Positions 26,194 through 34,655 of a stretch of DNA of 64,000 bases are shown piece after piece (position 1 is the stretch's first letter; every line of letters begins with the position of its first letter). The translations under genes were made by a program, and so were the position numbers. The stretch comes from Palsa-1150 sp036490515 (GTDB taxonomy: Bacteria; Myxococcota_A; Polyangia; Polyangiales; Polyangiaceae), in NCBI GenBank assembly GCA_036490515.1, contig DASXDU010000011.1, forward strand, positions 496,001-560,000, in the 5' to 3' direction. A model generated the notes under the pieces. It worked only from the letters and a program-made list of their open reading frames with translations, did not search any database and had not been told where the DNA came from.

Positions 26194-27876
26194 ATGCGCA
26201 CGCTCGTCTACGCGGCGTCGCTTGGGACACTCCTCGCCGCCCACCTGCCGCCGCTGATCGGAGGGAAGCTCGCGAACATCGACGAGGGCTACGCGATGGC
26301 GCTCGCGTCGCGCCTCCTCGAGGGCCGGCACCTCTACGTCGGCGCGGTCAGCCAGCGCGGGCCGCTGATGTACGCGGTCTACGAGGGACTCGCGGGTACC
26401 TTCGGCTGGACGAGCGTCAGCGCGGTTCGCCTCGCATCGCTCGCGTTCTCGCTCGCCATCGTTGCCCTCGTCGGACGCGGCGCGCGCGAACCGGAGCGTC
26501 CGCTCGCGGTCCTCGGGGCGAGCTACGCGCTGGCGCTCGGTTTCGACCCGTACGACGGCCTGGCGCTCAACGCAGAGCTCATGCTGCTCCCGTTCCTCGT
26601 GCTCGCGGCCCTCCTGACCTTCCGGGCCGGGCACCGCGGCGCGTGGTGGGCGGCGCTGGCAGGGTTCTTCTACGGCGTCGCCACCTGCTTCAAGCAACCC
26701 GCCGTCGTGTGCGTCGTGCCGGCGGCTGCGTTCCTCGTGCTCCGCGCACACTCGTGGCGCGAGGGTGCCCACCGCCTCGCCTCGCTCGCCACGGGGGCCG
26801 CGCTCGTGCCCCTCCTCTTCGTCGTGCACGCCGCGGCGCGCGGCGATCTCGCCGCCTTCTGGTACCAGACCGTGACGTACAACCTCACGATCCACCGTGC
26901 CGGCGCCGTGCCGCCCCTCGAGTGGACGCGAACCGTGGGACGGCTGGCGCAGGCTCCGCTCCTCGTCTGCTCGCTCGTCGCGGGGCTCGCGGTCGCGTCC
27001 GTGCGCGCGAGTCAGGTGCATCGCAGGCTCCGGCGCCGCGGCCTCCTCGTCGCCCTCGGCACTGTGGACGCACTCCTCGTGGGGCTCGCGCTCGCGTGCC
27101 TGCTCGCCGCCGCTGCGTACCGCCAGCGATTCGGCCACTACTTCTTGCCTGCGATGCCGTTCCTCGTGCTCTGCGCGGCGCGCGCTCTCGCGGGCAACGG
27201 CCGCGGACGCGCCCTCGCGTGGGGTGTCCCCGTTGCAGCCCTGCTCTGCTTCTTCGCCTCGTGCGAGCGGATGTACGAGGTTCTCGGCACGTCGGACGGG
27301 CGCGTCGCGCACGGCGAGTCCGTCGAGTATCTCGCTCACTACGTGCAGCGAACGACGTCCCCGGCCGACCGCGTCTTCGTCTGGGGGTTCTCTCCATCCG
27401 TCTACCCGTACGCGCACCGGCGGCCCGCGACGCGCTTCCTGTTCGAGAGCTACGTCACGGGGTTCGTGCCGTGGCTCTACGACGACGCCGCGATCGAGCC
27501 CGCGCGGGTCGTCCCGGGCTCCATGGAGGCGCTGCTCGGAGATCTCGAACGCGAGGCACCGGCGATCATCGTGGACGCCGGCAGCGTGCAGATGCCGCGG
27601 TCGATGAGGGCTTACGAACCGGCCGCCCGCTACCTGCACGAGCACTACTGCTTCGACGCGCGCGTCGGGGCGTTCGACGTCTATCGCAGGAAGACGGGGG
27701 AATGCCGCACGGCGTGCTTTCCTCTGGTGGCCGCGCCGGTGGATGCGTGGGATGCACCGATGGGCGTCCAGGCAGCGGATGCGGTCGACTGGCGCGATGC
27801 CAAATGGCTGGGTCCGGGCGTCTTCGCGTCCCCGAGGACGTTCCACGCGGGAGCCGTCTGCGCCCCCTGGCCCTGA
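26194..27876 (+). CDS. GT-C-type membrane glycosyltransferase-like protein (paralogue group A)
   Basis: A 560-residue protein with about 10-11 spans. The first loop reads 'NIDEGYAMALASRLLEG', the acidic motif of GT39-like GT-C enzymes, then 'YVGAVSQRGPLMYAVYEGL'. The C-terminal soluble domain contains 'ADRVFVWGFSPSVYPYAHRR', related to the tails of the proteins at 32006-33736 and 36970-38595. AGGGG precedes the ATG at 26194. An upstream GTG at 26155 is possible. It is followed after 50 bp by a DUF4185-type lipoprotein gene on the same strand, so both may be in one transcript. Confidence 0.75.
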   Translation: MRTLVYAASLGTLLAAHLPPLIGGKLANIDEGYAMALASRLLEGRHLYVGAVSQRGPLMYAVYEGLAGTFGWTSVSAVRLASLAFSLAIVALVGRGAREPERPLAVLGASYALALGFDPYDGLALNAELMLLPFLVLAALLTFRAGHRGAWWAALAGFFYGVATCFKQPAVVCVVPAAAFLVLRAHSWREGAHRLASLATGAALVPLLFVVHAAARGDLAAFWYQTVTYNLTIHRAGAVPPLEWTRTVGRLAQAPLLVCSLVAGLAVASVRASQVHRRLRRRGLLVALGTVDALLVGLALACLLAAAAYRQRFGHYFLPAMPFLVLCAARALAGNGRGRALAWGVPVAALLCFFASCERMYEVLGTSDGRVAHGESVEYLAHYVQRTTSPADRVFVWGFSPSVYPYAHRRPATRFLFESYVTGFVPWLYDDAAIEPARVVPGSMEALLGDLEREAPAIIVDAGSVQMPRSMRAYEPAARYLHEHYCFDARVGAFDVYRRKTGECRTACFPLVAAPVDAWDAPMGVQAADAVDWRDAKWLGPGVFASPRTFHAGAVCAPWP

Positions 27877-27926
27877 GCGTGGGGTCCAGGCGTTTGACCG
27901 CGTCCACCGGCGTCGCAGAATGCCGC

Positions 27927-29489
27927 ATGCTTCGCTTCACCGGCCCGGCTGTTGCCGCGGCCATCGCCGGTCTGACGCTGGTCGCGTGCCACCACGGGAC
28001 CGCGGGTGACCCGGGCGATGCGTCGGCGGACGCGTCCTGCGACCCGGGCTTCGCGGCTTCGCAGCCGGCCTCGTGTCCTTCCGGTCCGCTCGGCGCGAAT
28101 CCGTCCTGCGCCGCGGACACCGACGCGGGGAGGACGCAGCTCGCGAACGCGCCCGACACCTTCGGTGTCTCGCGCCTCGGAACCCCGCAAAAGCTCTACC
28201 AGCTCCTCGGTGAAACCGACCGCCAGTTCCAGCCGCCGCAGCCGACGCCGATCGCGGCGACGGAGTCCGGGGCAGGGGTCGTGGGGGCGGACCTCGGGTT
28301 CTCGTTCCAGCATCGAGGCCGTCTGGTCTTTCTCTTCGGCGACACCATCCCGACGCCCGGGGCAGCGAGCGCGCAGAGTTGCTGCGCGACTGGCCGTGTG
28401 GGAGAGGACGCGTGCTGCACGGGCGCGCGACCGCGCGACGCCGACTCGATGGCTTTCCTCGACGATCCGGCATCGGCGAGCGGTGACGCGCCGCTCGCGC
28501 TTCGCTATCCGCTGGCGTCCGACGGGTACTTCCAGCCCGTGACCCTCGACGGCAACGAGCGCTGCACGAACGAGGTTCCCGCATCGGGCTTCAGCGACGG
28601 CACCTCGATGTACGTATTCTACGAGGTGGATACCGCCGACTGCCGCGGATACGCGGTGCTCGCCGTCTCCACGGACGACGGCCCGACGCTCCGCACGGTC
28701 CTCACGATGCCGTACCCGTTGTCGGACGTCGCTCCGCGCGTCGTCGCGACGAGCGCCGTGCCGGGCCTCTCCTCACTCTGGGGTGACGCGCAGACCCTGC
28801 TCATGTGGGGCCGGTACCGCGTCCACCCTCCCATCCTCGTCGCGGCGCCGCTCAGTCGCGTGACCGATCCGACGTCGTGGCGCTATCTCGCGTCGCTGGG
28901 CGGCGACACTCCAACGTGGGACGCGAGCATCGACGCCGCGGTCGAGGTGTACACGCCGGGCCCCGGCTACGACTGCCGCGGCCCGTTCACCGTGGTGCCC
29001 GTTCCCGAGGCCCGACGGTGGCTGATGATCGAGCAAGAGATCGAACCTTCGCAGTCCCCGACGCGCGACGGGTGGATACGTGCGCGCGTCGCCGCGAGCC
29101 CCGTCGGACCGTGGTCGCCGCCGCTGACGCTCTTCGACATGAACGCGGACGGCGGCATCTGCGGCTTCATGCATCGACGTTGCCTTCCGGCCCCGGTGGA
29201 TACGTGCGACGAGGCGATGTGCGAGGCGCGCGAGGAAGCTGGCGCGGTCAGCGCGTCGACGCCGTGCTGCGACGACGATTACACGCCCAGCATGTTCGGT
29301 TTCGGGCCGTGCGGCACGATGCCCTACCCGTACGGTGCCTTCCCGGTCGAAGCGCTATCGCGGTGGGACGCCCCGTCTTCGACGCTGACGCTCTACTCGC
29401 TCCTGTCGACGTTCAATCCGTACACGACCGTCATGACGAAGACCCAGCTGAGCTTCGCGCCCGGATCGCCCCTGCCGCGCAGGCGGTGA
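27927..29489 (+). CDS. DUF4185-type beta-propeller lipoprotein (paralogue 1)
   Basis: A 520-residue exported protein. The leader 'AAAIAGLTLVACHHG' has a lipobox ending in the Cys near residue 20. After an Asp/Ala/Cys-rich linker the domain starts at 'GTPQKLYQLLGETDRQFQPP' core 'LYQLLGETDRQFQPP', then 'VVGADLGFSFQHRGRLVFLFGDT', shown here by its core 'GADLGFSFQHRGRLVFLFGD'. The Asp-Leu-Gly ... Phe-Gly-Asp-Thr signature is that of DUF4185, related to five-bladed propeller glycosidase-like proteins. Further propeller-like strands include 'PRVVATSAVPGLSSLWGDAQ' and 'YDCRGPFTVVPVP'. Many Cys suggest disulfides. It is closely related to the gene at 38592. Likely a surface carbohydrate-binding or -cleaving protein; activity unproven. 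Confidence 0.75.
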   Translation: MLRFTGPAVAAAIAGLTLVACHHGTAGDPGDASADASCDPGFAASQPASCPSGPLGANPSCAADTDAGRTQLANAPDTFGVSRLGTPQKLYQLLGETDRQFQPPQPTPIAATESGAGVVGADLGFSFQHRGRLVFLFGDTIPTPGAASAQSCCATGRVGEDACCTGARPRDADSMAFLDDPASASGDAPLALRYPLASDGYFQPVTLDGNERCTNEVPASGFSDGTSMYVFYEVDTADCRGYAVLAVSTDDGPTLRTVLTMPYPLSDVAPRVVATSAVPGLSSLWGDAQTLLMWGRYRVHPPILVAAPLSRVTDPTSWRYLASLGGDTPTWDASIDAAVEVYTPGPGYDCRGPFTVVPVPEARRWLMIEQEIEPSQSPTRDGWIRARVAASPVGPWSPPLTLFDMNADGGICGFMHRRCLPAPVDTCDEAMCEAREEAGAVSASTPCCDDDYTPSMFGFGPCGTMPYPYGAFPVEALSRWDAPSSTLTLYSLLSTFNPYTTVMTKTQLSFAPGSPLPRRR

Positions 29490-29496
29490 GGTCGGT

Positions 29497-30696
29497 GTGG
29501 TACGCATCCGCCGGATGGTGACGCCGCGACGGACCGGGTGGATCGCCACGGCACTTGCGGCCACGCCCGCGTGCTGTCTGCTGGCCTTCGCCGCCCTCGC
29601 GGGGCGCGACTGGTTCGAGGTCCACACGACGCGGCTCTACTGCGCGCAGGACGCGCACGCGATCCACGAGTTCGGGGTCGAGCGGCTGTGGCTCGCGGCC
29701 CTCGGCGTGGTGCTGCTCGTGCTCGCGCGCCCCATCGGGAACCGCGTCGCACGCGCCGGAGTCCGGCGGACCGCGGCGCGGGCCGTCACACTGCTCGTGG
29801 CCGTCGCCCTCGCCTTGGTCACGGCCGACCTCTTCCTCCGGGCAAAGCACCGGAGGCTCGCGTCGCCACCCCAGACCTGCCAGCTGCCTCCGACCCATCC
29901 GGATCCGGACCTCGGCTGGGCGTACGACCCTTCGATCCACGCTGTCCTCGTCGACGGGGACCGCCCCATCACCTACGACTTCGACGCCCACGGCGACCGC
30001 GTCGCCGCCCCCGGCGCGACCCCGGTCCCGGACGCGCCCACGATCCTCTTCGTCGGCGAGTCGGTGACGATGGGGCTCGGGCTCCCGTGGGACGAAACGT
30101 ACCCCGCCCTCGCGGGGAAGCAGCTCGGGCTGCCCGTGGTCAACATCGGCGTGCACGGCTATGGCGACGATCAGACGCTGCTTCGCACGTGGCAGAGGCT
30201 CCCCGAGCTGCACCGGCCCGTCGCGGTCGTGATGATCGCGATGGCGGAGCTCCTCTCGCGCGACGTCGCAGACTGGCGGCCGCGCCTCGCGCTCGGTGGA
30301 GATGGCCGGTTTCGGACAGTGAAGCCGCAGCCCGAGTGGGCGCGGACCTCCCCGGTGCGCCAGCTCTTCGAGACGCTCGTGCCCTACCACAGCGAGGAGG
30401 CGATCCACATCGCGCGCGCCACGTACGCGGCGGTCGCCGCGGCCGCGAGGGAGCGCGGTGCGTACCCGCTCTTCCTGCTGACGAACTACTACTGGCAGTG
30501 CGAGCCCGACGAGACGGGCGCGCCGTCGATCGAGCGCCGCCTCTTCGGCGGCCTCGACGTGGACCACGTTCGCGTGGACCTGGATCGATCCTGGATCATC
30601 CCGAGCAACGGGCACCCCGACGCGAGAGCGAATCGCCTCCTCGCCGACGCGGTGGCGGGTGCCCTCGAGCGCCGAGAGATCGGGACGCGGCGTTGA
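29497..30696 (+). CDS. Membrane-anchored SGNH-hydrolase-like protein
   Basis: A 399-residue protein with about three N-terminal spans (residues 15-120) and an extracytoplasmic SGNH-like domain. Block I is 'ILFVGESVTMGLG' near residue 185, with the Ser in Gly-Glu-Ser. Block II is 'NIGVHGYGDDQ'. The late block reads 'SNGHPDARANRLLADAV', where the His is present but the preceding Asp is replaced by Asn. The block III Asn is not obvious. SGNH enzymes in such clusters often add or remove acyl groups on glycans; here the altered residues make activity uncertain. GTG 29497 lies 7 nt after the lipoprotein stop with a GTGAGG just upstream; ATG 29515 is an alternative. Confidence 0.65.
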   Translation: MVRIRRMVTPRRTGWIATALAATPACCLLAFAALAGRDWFEVHTTRLYCAQDAHAIHEFGVERLWLAALGVVLLVLARPIGNRVARAGVRRTAARAVTLLVAVALALVTADLFLRAKHRRLASPPQTCQLPPTHPDPDLGWAYDPSIHAVLVDGDRPITYDFDAHGDRVAAPGATPVPDAPTILFVGESVTMGLGLPWDETYPALAGKQLGLPVVNIGVHGYGDDQTLLRTWQRLPELHRPVAVVMIAMAELLSRDVADWRPRLALGGDGRFRTVKPQPEWARTSPVRQLFETLVPYHSEEAIHIARATYAAVAAAARERGAYPLFLLTNYYWQCEPDETGAPSIERRLFGGLDVDHVRVDLDRSWIIPSNGHPDARANRLLADAVAGALERREIGTRR

Positions 30697-30745
30697 CCGC
30701 CGAACGCGCTTCTCTCGCGACGGCGCGGGCGGTAAAGGAGCGGGC

Positions 30746-32062
30746 GTGAAGGCGTGGCCGCGTCGCGGTTCGAGTGCCCGTCGCGCGTGGCGGTGGGCGG
30801 GGCGGCTCGTCCTCGTCACCGCCGTCGTCGCGTGGGCGGCATCCAGCGTTCGCGCATTCTGGGACACGCCCGGATACGATCTCTCCGCGCTCGTCGTCGG
30901 AGCGAAGGTCATGCACGACGGCGCCGTCGGGCACCTCTACGACCACAACGCGCGGTACTACAACATCGCCGACTCGCCCGAGTTCGAGCAGGCGGCACAC
31001 GAGCTCGGGTTCGTGGGATACGCCCCCACGGCCTTCGTGCATCCTCCCCTCCTCGCGTCTCTCGCGGCTCCGCTCGCGGCGACACCCTTCCGCACGACCG
31101 CGCACGCGTGGCTCCTCGCGTCCCTGGTTGCAACCATCGCCGGCGCCTGGCTCGCGTTCCGCGCGTACGCTCCGCGCTGGGCGACCGCATGGCATCTCGC
31201 GGCGGTGTTCGCGTGCATCTCCTGGTTCGAGCCGGTGCGCTACGCGCTCTGGCTCGGTCAGACGACGCCTTTCGTCTTTCTGGACGTCGTCGGCGCCGCC
31301 GTCTTGCTGCGCACGCGGAAGGACGCCGCCGCGGGTCTCGTGCTCTCGCTGTCGGTCTTCCTGAAGCTGACGCCGATCGTCCTCGTGGCGTCGTGGGCGT
31401 GGCAACGGCGATGGCGCGCCGTAGCGGCAGCGCTCGGCGGGCTGCTGGCGCTCGCCCTCCTCTCCGCGGCGATCGACGGCATCGCCCCGAACGTCGAGTA
31501 CCTGCGGAGGGTCCACCAGATCAGCGGGATCACGCTGATCACGTTCAACGACGACTCGCTGCCCGCCCTCCTCACGCGCTGGACGTTCCGCCAGCCGGAC
31601 GTCGTGGCCTTCACCATGATCCCCCCGCCGGCGTGGGTGCGATGGGCGGTCGTCGCCGGCACGGCACTCGTGGCGATCCTCGCGGTTCGTTGTGATCGGG
31701 TTCGCCCGGACGGACAGCTCCTCGACGCGCTGGGCATGCTCGCGATGCTCCTCGTCCCGAGCATCGCCTGGACGCATTATTTCGTCTTCCTCGCCCCGGT
31801 GGCGCTCGTGGTGTGCACCCGGGTGCCGCGCGGCGCGCTCCGCGTCGCGTGTGTCGTCGCATGCCTCGTCGTCCTCGCTTCGTGCTGTCGGCCGTGGATC
31901 ACCGACCAGACGGACTTCGATCCCCTCCACCCGGGCTCGTTCACCACGCCCGCGTGGGCCGCGCTCGCGCTGGTCGCCCTCGCATGTGGCGTGGGGCTCT
32001 GGCGTTCAGGGCTGCGGCAACGACCCCGCGGCGGCCGCCCGGTCGTGCAGGTCGTTTCGTAG
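30746..32062 (+). CDS. GT87-type (DUF2029) polyprenyl-phosphate mannosyltransferase-like protein
   Basis: A 438-residue protein with about 9-10 spans. The pattern 'DLSALVVGAKVMHDGAVGHLYD', core 'LSALVVGAKVMHDG', then 'YAPTAFVHPPLLASLAAPLA', 'LWLGQTTPFVFLDVVGAAVL' and 'GLVLSLSVFLKLTPIVLV' is the GT87/DUF2029 signature: an acidic first loop, a F-x-H/Y-P-P motif, 'GQ.n' and 'K..P'. GT87 enzymes add mannose or arabinose from polyprenyl-phosphate donors outside the membrane. The GTG start has AAAGGAG 6 nt upstream, a good site. The 3' end overlaps the convergent gene at 32006 by 57 nt. Confidence 0.85.
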   Translation: MKAWPRRGSSARRAWRWAGRLVLVTAVVAWAASSVRAFWDTPGYDLSALVVGAKVMHDGAVGHLYDHNARYYNIADSPEFEQAAHELGFVGYAPTAFVHPPLLASLAAPLAATPFRTTAHAWLLASLVATIAGAWLAFRAYAPRWATAWHLAAVFACISWFEPVRYALWLGQTTPFVFLDVVGAAVLLRTRKDAAAGLVLSLSVFLKLTPIVLVASWAWQRRWRAVAAALGGLLALALLSAAIDGIAPNVEYLRRVHQISGITLITFNDDSLPALLTRWTFRQPDVVAFTMIPPPAWVRWAVVAGTALVAILAVRCDRVRPDGQLLDALGMLAMLLVPSIAWTHYFVFLAPVALVVCTRVPRGALRVACVVACLVVLASCCRPWITDQTDFDPLHPGSFTTPAWAALALVALACGVGLWRSGLRQRPRGGRPVVQVVS

Positions 32063-33736
32063 CCAGACGCGCACACCGCCGAAGCGCGCCGCCCGCCTGT
32101 AGTGCGCGACCATCCACGCGTACGTCACCGGGCAGTGCTCGGCGAGGTCGATCTCGGAGTCCGCCGGGTAGGTGAACGGGATGTGGTCCACGATGACGAA
32201 CGCCGCGGGCAGGCGTCGTTCGAGCGCGGCCTGCATCTCGGCGGCATGCGCCGCAGCCGTGGCGCGGATCCACCTCCGGGCGTCGGCGTCGGGGTGCCCC
32301 CCGCTACCACCCGTCAGCGACGCGTCGACGTTGAGCTCGAAACTGTAGACGTAGGGTGTGGCGCTCACGCGTCGGGCGAGGAAGAGGACATAGGGGTCCA
32401 TCCCGTAGAGCTGTACGGTGTCGGCCGGCCCGGTGGTCGCATCGAGGAAGGTGGCCGCGCGTCGGAGGTCCCACGCGAAGAAGTCGTCCCACGGGAAACG
32501 GCGGACGAACGCCTCGCTGCTGCGCTCCGCAGCCGTAGCCCCCGCCACGTCCCAGTCCGACTTCGCGTAGGGCGAGAGGCTCGCGTCCTCGAAGCACTGC
32601 CAGCCCACCAGAATCGCCACCCCGACGGGGACGACGCGCAGCCATCTCCTCTTCGCGTCCTGCATTTCCTCGACTGCGGCCACGAGCGCCGCAATCCAGA
32701 CGAGGCGCGTCCCCGCGGTCGCCGGGTGCAGGTGATAGGGGAACGCCTTCTTCTGGAGGAAGAACACGGCGAGCCCGCCGAAGAGGAGCGTCGCCGTGAC
32801 GTAGAAGCGAACGGGCAGGCGGCGCGTGAGGGCGAGCACCGCGACGCCGGCTGCGGTGACGAGCGCGTAGTTGAGCTTCGGTGCGTTGTTCCAGGCGGAG
32901 TAGCACTCGGCGATCGACTTCGCCCAGATGGGCGTGTAGAGCCGCGGCGACTCGAGCAGCACGATCCGCACGAAGCCCGGAAGGCTCCCGTCGACCGCGA
33001 TGAACCCCAGCATGAGCGCCGCGGCGACGGCACCTCCGGCGGAGAGCGCGGCCAGTCGCCGCCGGCGAGGCGTCGGATCGCGCCGATCGAACCACGTCAC
33101 CGCGACCTGGAGGACGGTGAAGAGGCCGCAGGTCGGCTTGCCGAACCACGTGAGGACGCTCGCGAGGCCCGCGGCGGTCCACCACCACGTGCGACCACGC
33201 TTGCCGCCCCAGGGTCGAGACGCCTGGAGCTGCGCGGCCAGCGACGCGAGGAGGAAGAGATCGTAGAAGCTCTCCCGCTGCGAGGTGTCCCACCAGCCGA
33301 AGACGACGTACTGGGCCCCGAGGGCGCACCACGTGGCGAGCGCCCACGCCGCGCGGGACACGGGGCGGGGCGGCGCGCAGTCTGCCGTCGCCGTGAGGCC
33401 CGGCAGCGAAGCCCCGACGGCGAGGAACACGACGGACGACGCGACCACGTCCACCGTCCGGAAGACGTGTTCGTCGGCGCCGCCGAGGGCCATGATCGCC
33501 ATGTGGATGAGCGGTCCCAGGGGGCCGTTGATCTCGTGCAGGTCGACGTAGTCGCGCGATCCGTGCGCGAGCGCCCACGCCACGTACTGGAAGATCCCCT
33601 GGTCGCGTCCGAGGATGGCGTAGGTCAGCTTCCTCAGCGCGTCCGCGACGGCGTATCCGCTGAAGGCCACCACGACGAGCGGCGCGAGGAGCGGAAGTGC
33701 GACGCGGAGTTGGCCCTGCCACTTAGCGTGGAGCAT
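32006..33736 (-). CDS. GT-C-type membrane glycosyltransferase-like protein (paralogue group A)
   Basis: A 576-residue protein with about 10 spans. The first loop reads 'LGRDQGIFQYVAWALAHG', followed by 'YVDLHEINGPLGPLIHMAIM', the GT39-like acidic motif and downstream helix. The C-terminal soluble domain has 'ADTVQLYGMDPYVLFLARRV' and 'PYVYSFELNVDASL', related to the tails encoded at 26194 and 36970. Its 3' end runs 57 nt into the convergent GT87-type gene. Its start overlaps the ankyrin lipoprotein gene stop by 14 nt, so it is the last gene of a three-gene minus-strand operon. Confidence 0.75.
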   Translation of the reverse strand: MLHAKWQGQLRVALPLLAPLVVVAFSGYAVADALRKLTYAILGRDQGIFQYVAWALAHGSRDYVDLHEINGPLGPLIHMAIMALGGADEHVFRTVDVVASSVVFLAVGASLPGLTATADCAPPRPVSRAAWALATWCALGAQYVVFGWWDTSQRESFYDLFLLASLAAQLQASRPWGGKRGRTWWWTAAGLASVLTWFGKPTCGLFTVLQVAVTWFDRRDPTPRRRRLAALSAGGAVAAALMLGFIAVDGSLPGFVRIVLLESPRLYTPIWAKSIAECYSAWNNAPKLNYALVTAAGVAVLALTRRLPVRFYVTATLLFGGLAVFFLQKKAFPYHLHPATAGTRLVWIAALVAAVEEMQDAKRRWLRVVPVGVAILVGWQCFEDASLSPYAKSDWDVAGATAAERSSEAFVRRFPWDDFFAWDLRRAATFLDATTGPADTVQLYGMDPYVLFLARRVSATPYVYSFELNVDASLTGGSGGHPDADARRWIRATAAAHAAEMQAALERRLPAAFVIVDHIPFTYPADSEIDLAEHCPVTYAWMVAHYRRAARFGGVRVWLRNDLHDRAAAAGSLPQP

Positions 33737-34655
33737 GGGACGAGAGCAGCTCGACCACTCCGGCGCTGCCGGCCTGCCGAGCCACGTCGATGGCAGAACG
33801 ACCCTCGTACTCGGACGTGGGGTGCTCGCGGAAGGCGAGCACGCGCTCGGCGCGCGGGAGGTCGTCGAAGCGTGCCGCCTCGAGGAGCGGGGGCATGCGT
33901 GTCGGATCCGACGGCTTCACCCCCGCCCCGAAGAGGGCATCGGCGATCAGAAGCGAGTTCTGACCGAGGGCGATGTCCAGGGCATTCGCCTCCGTACCGG
34001 CGCGTTCGACGAGGAGTGCCGGCGCTCTCCCGGCGTAGAGCTCGAACACGGGAACGCAGTCGTTTTCGGCGGCGACGTGGAGCGGCGTGAAGCCGCGAGC
34101 GTCCTTCGCGCTCAGGTCGGCGCCGGCGGCCGCCAGCACACGCGAGAGGGCGGCAGCACGGGGCCAGTCCTCCGCCGCCACGAGGTGCAACGGCGTGCGA
34201 TCCCAGGAGTCACGCGCCGAGACGTCCGCGCCGTGACGGAGCAGCAAGGCCGTCATCTCGGGCGTACCCGACTGCACCGCCAGGTGGGTCGGCTGGAGCC
34301 GCTGCGGTCCGGTCGTCGCTCGCACGTCGGCACCCGACGCGAGGAGGGCGTCGGCGACGTCGCACGCGCCGCCGCCCGCGGCGATCATCAGCGGCGTCAT
34401 GTCGTTCTTGTCGCGCGCGTCCACGGTAGCCCCTGCTCCGACCAGCGCCCGGACGAGCGTCGCGTTGCCCGCGTACACCGCGAGATGCAAGGCGGAGTGG
34501 CCGTACTCGTCGGCGGCGTTCACGTCCGCGTGCTGGAGCACGCGCCGCTCGACCTCGACGCCCGCCGGCGCAAGCGTCAGCGGATCGTCGTGGCGGGAAC
34601 ACGCCGCGAGCGCGAGCAGCGCGACCAGTGGGAGCGTCCGCCGCGCCCGGGTCAC
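33723..34655 (-). CDS. Ankyrin-repeat lipoprotein
   Basis: A 310-residue exported protein. The leader 'LPLVALLALAACSRHDD' has a typical lipobox (Leu-Ala-Ala-Cys). From residue about 45 there are roughly six to seven ankyrin repeats, e.g. 'YGHSALHLAVYAGNATLVRA', 'NDMTPLMIAAGGG', 'WDRTPLHLVAAED' and 'RGFTPLHVAAENDCVPV'. Ankyrin repeats bind proteins, so it is probably a periplasmic or surface adaptor. GTGA overlap with the upstream GT-C gene (34652) and a 14-nt overlap with the downstream one place it inside a glycosyltransferase operon, which suggests that it scaffolds or regulates those enzymes. Confidence 0.9.
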   Translation of the reverse strand: MTRARRTLPLVALLALAACSRHDDPLTLAPAGVEVERRVLQHADVNAADEYGHSALHLAVYAGNATLVRALVGAGATVDARDKNDMTPLMIAAGGGACDVADALLASGADVRATTGPQRLQPTHLAVQSGTPEMTALLLRHGADVSARDSWDRTPLHLVAAEDWPRAAALSRVLAAAGADLSAKDARGFTPLHVAAENDCVPVFELYAGRAPALLVERAGTEANALDIALGQNSLLIADALFGAGVKPSDPTRMPPLLEAARFDDLPRAERVLAFREHPTSEYEGRSAIDVARQAGSAGVVELLSSHAPR

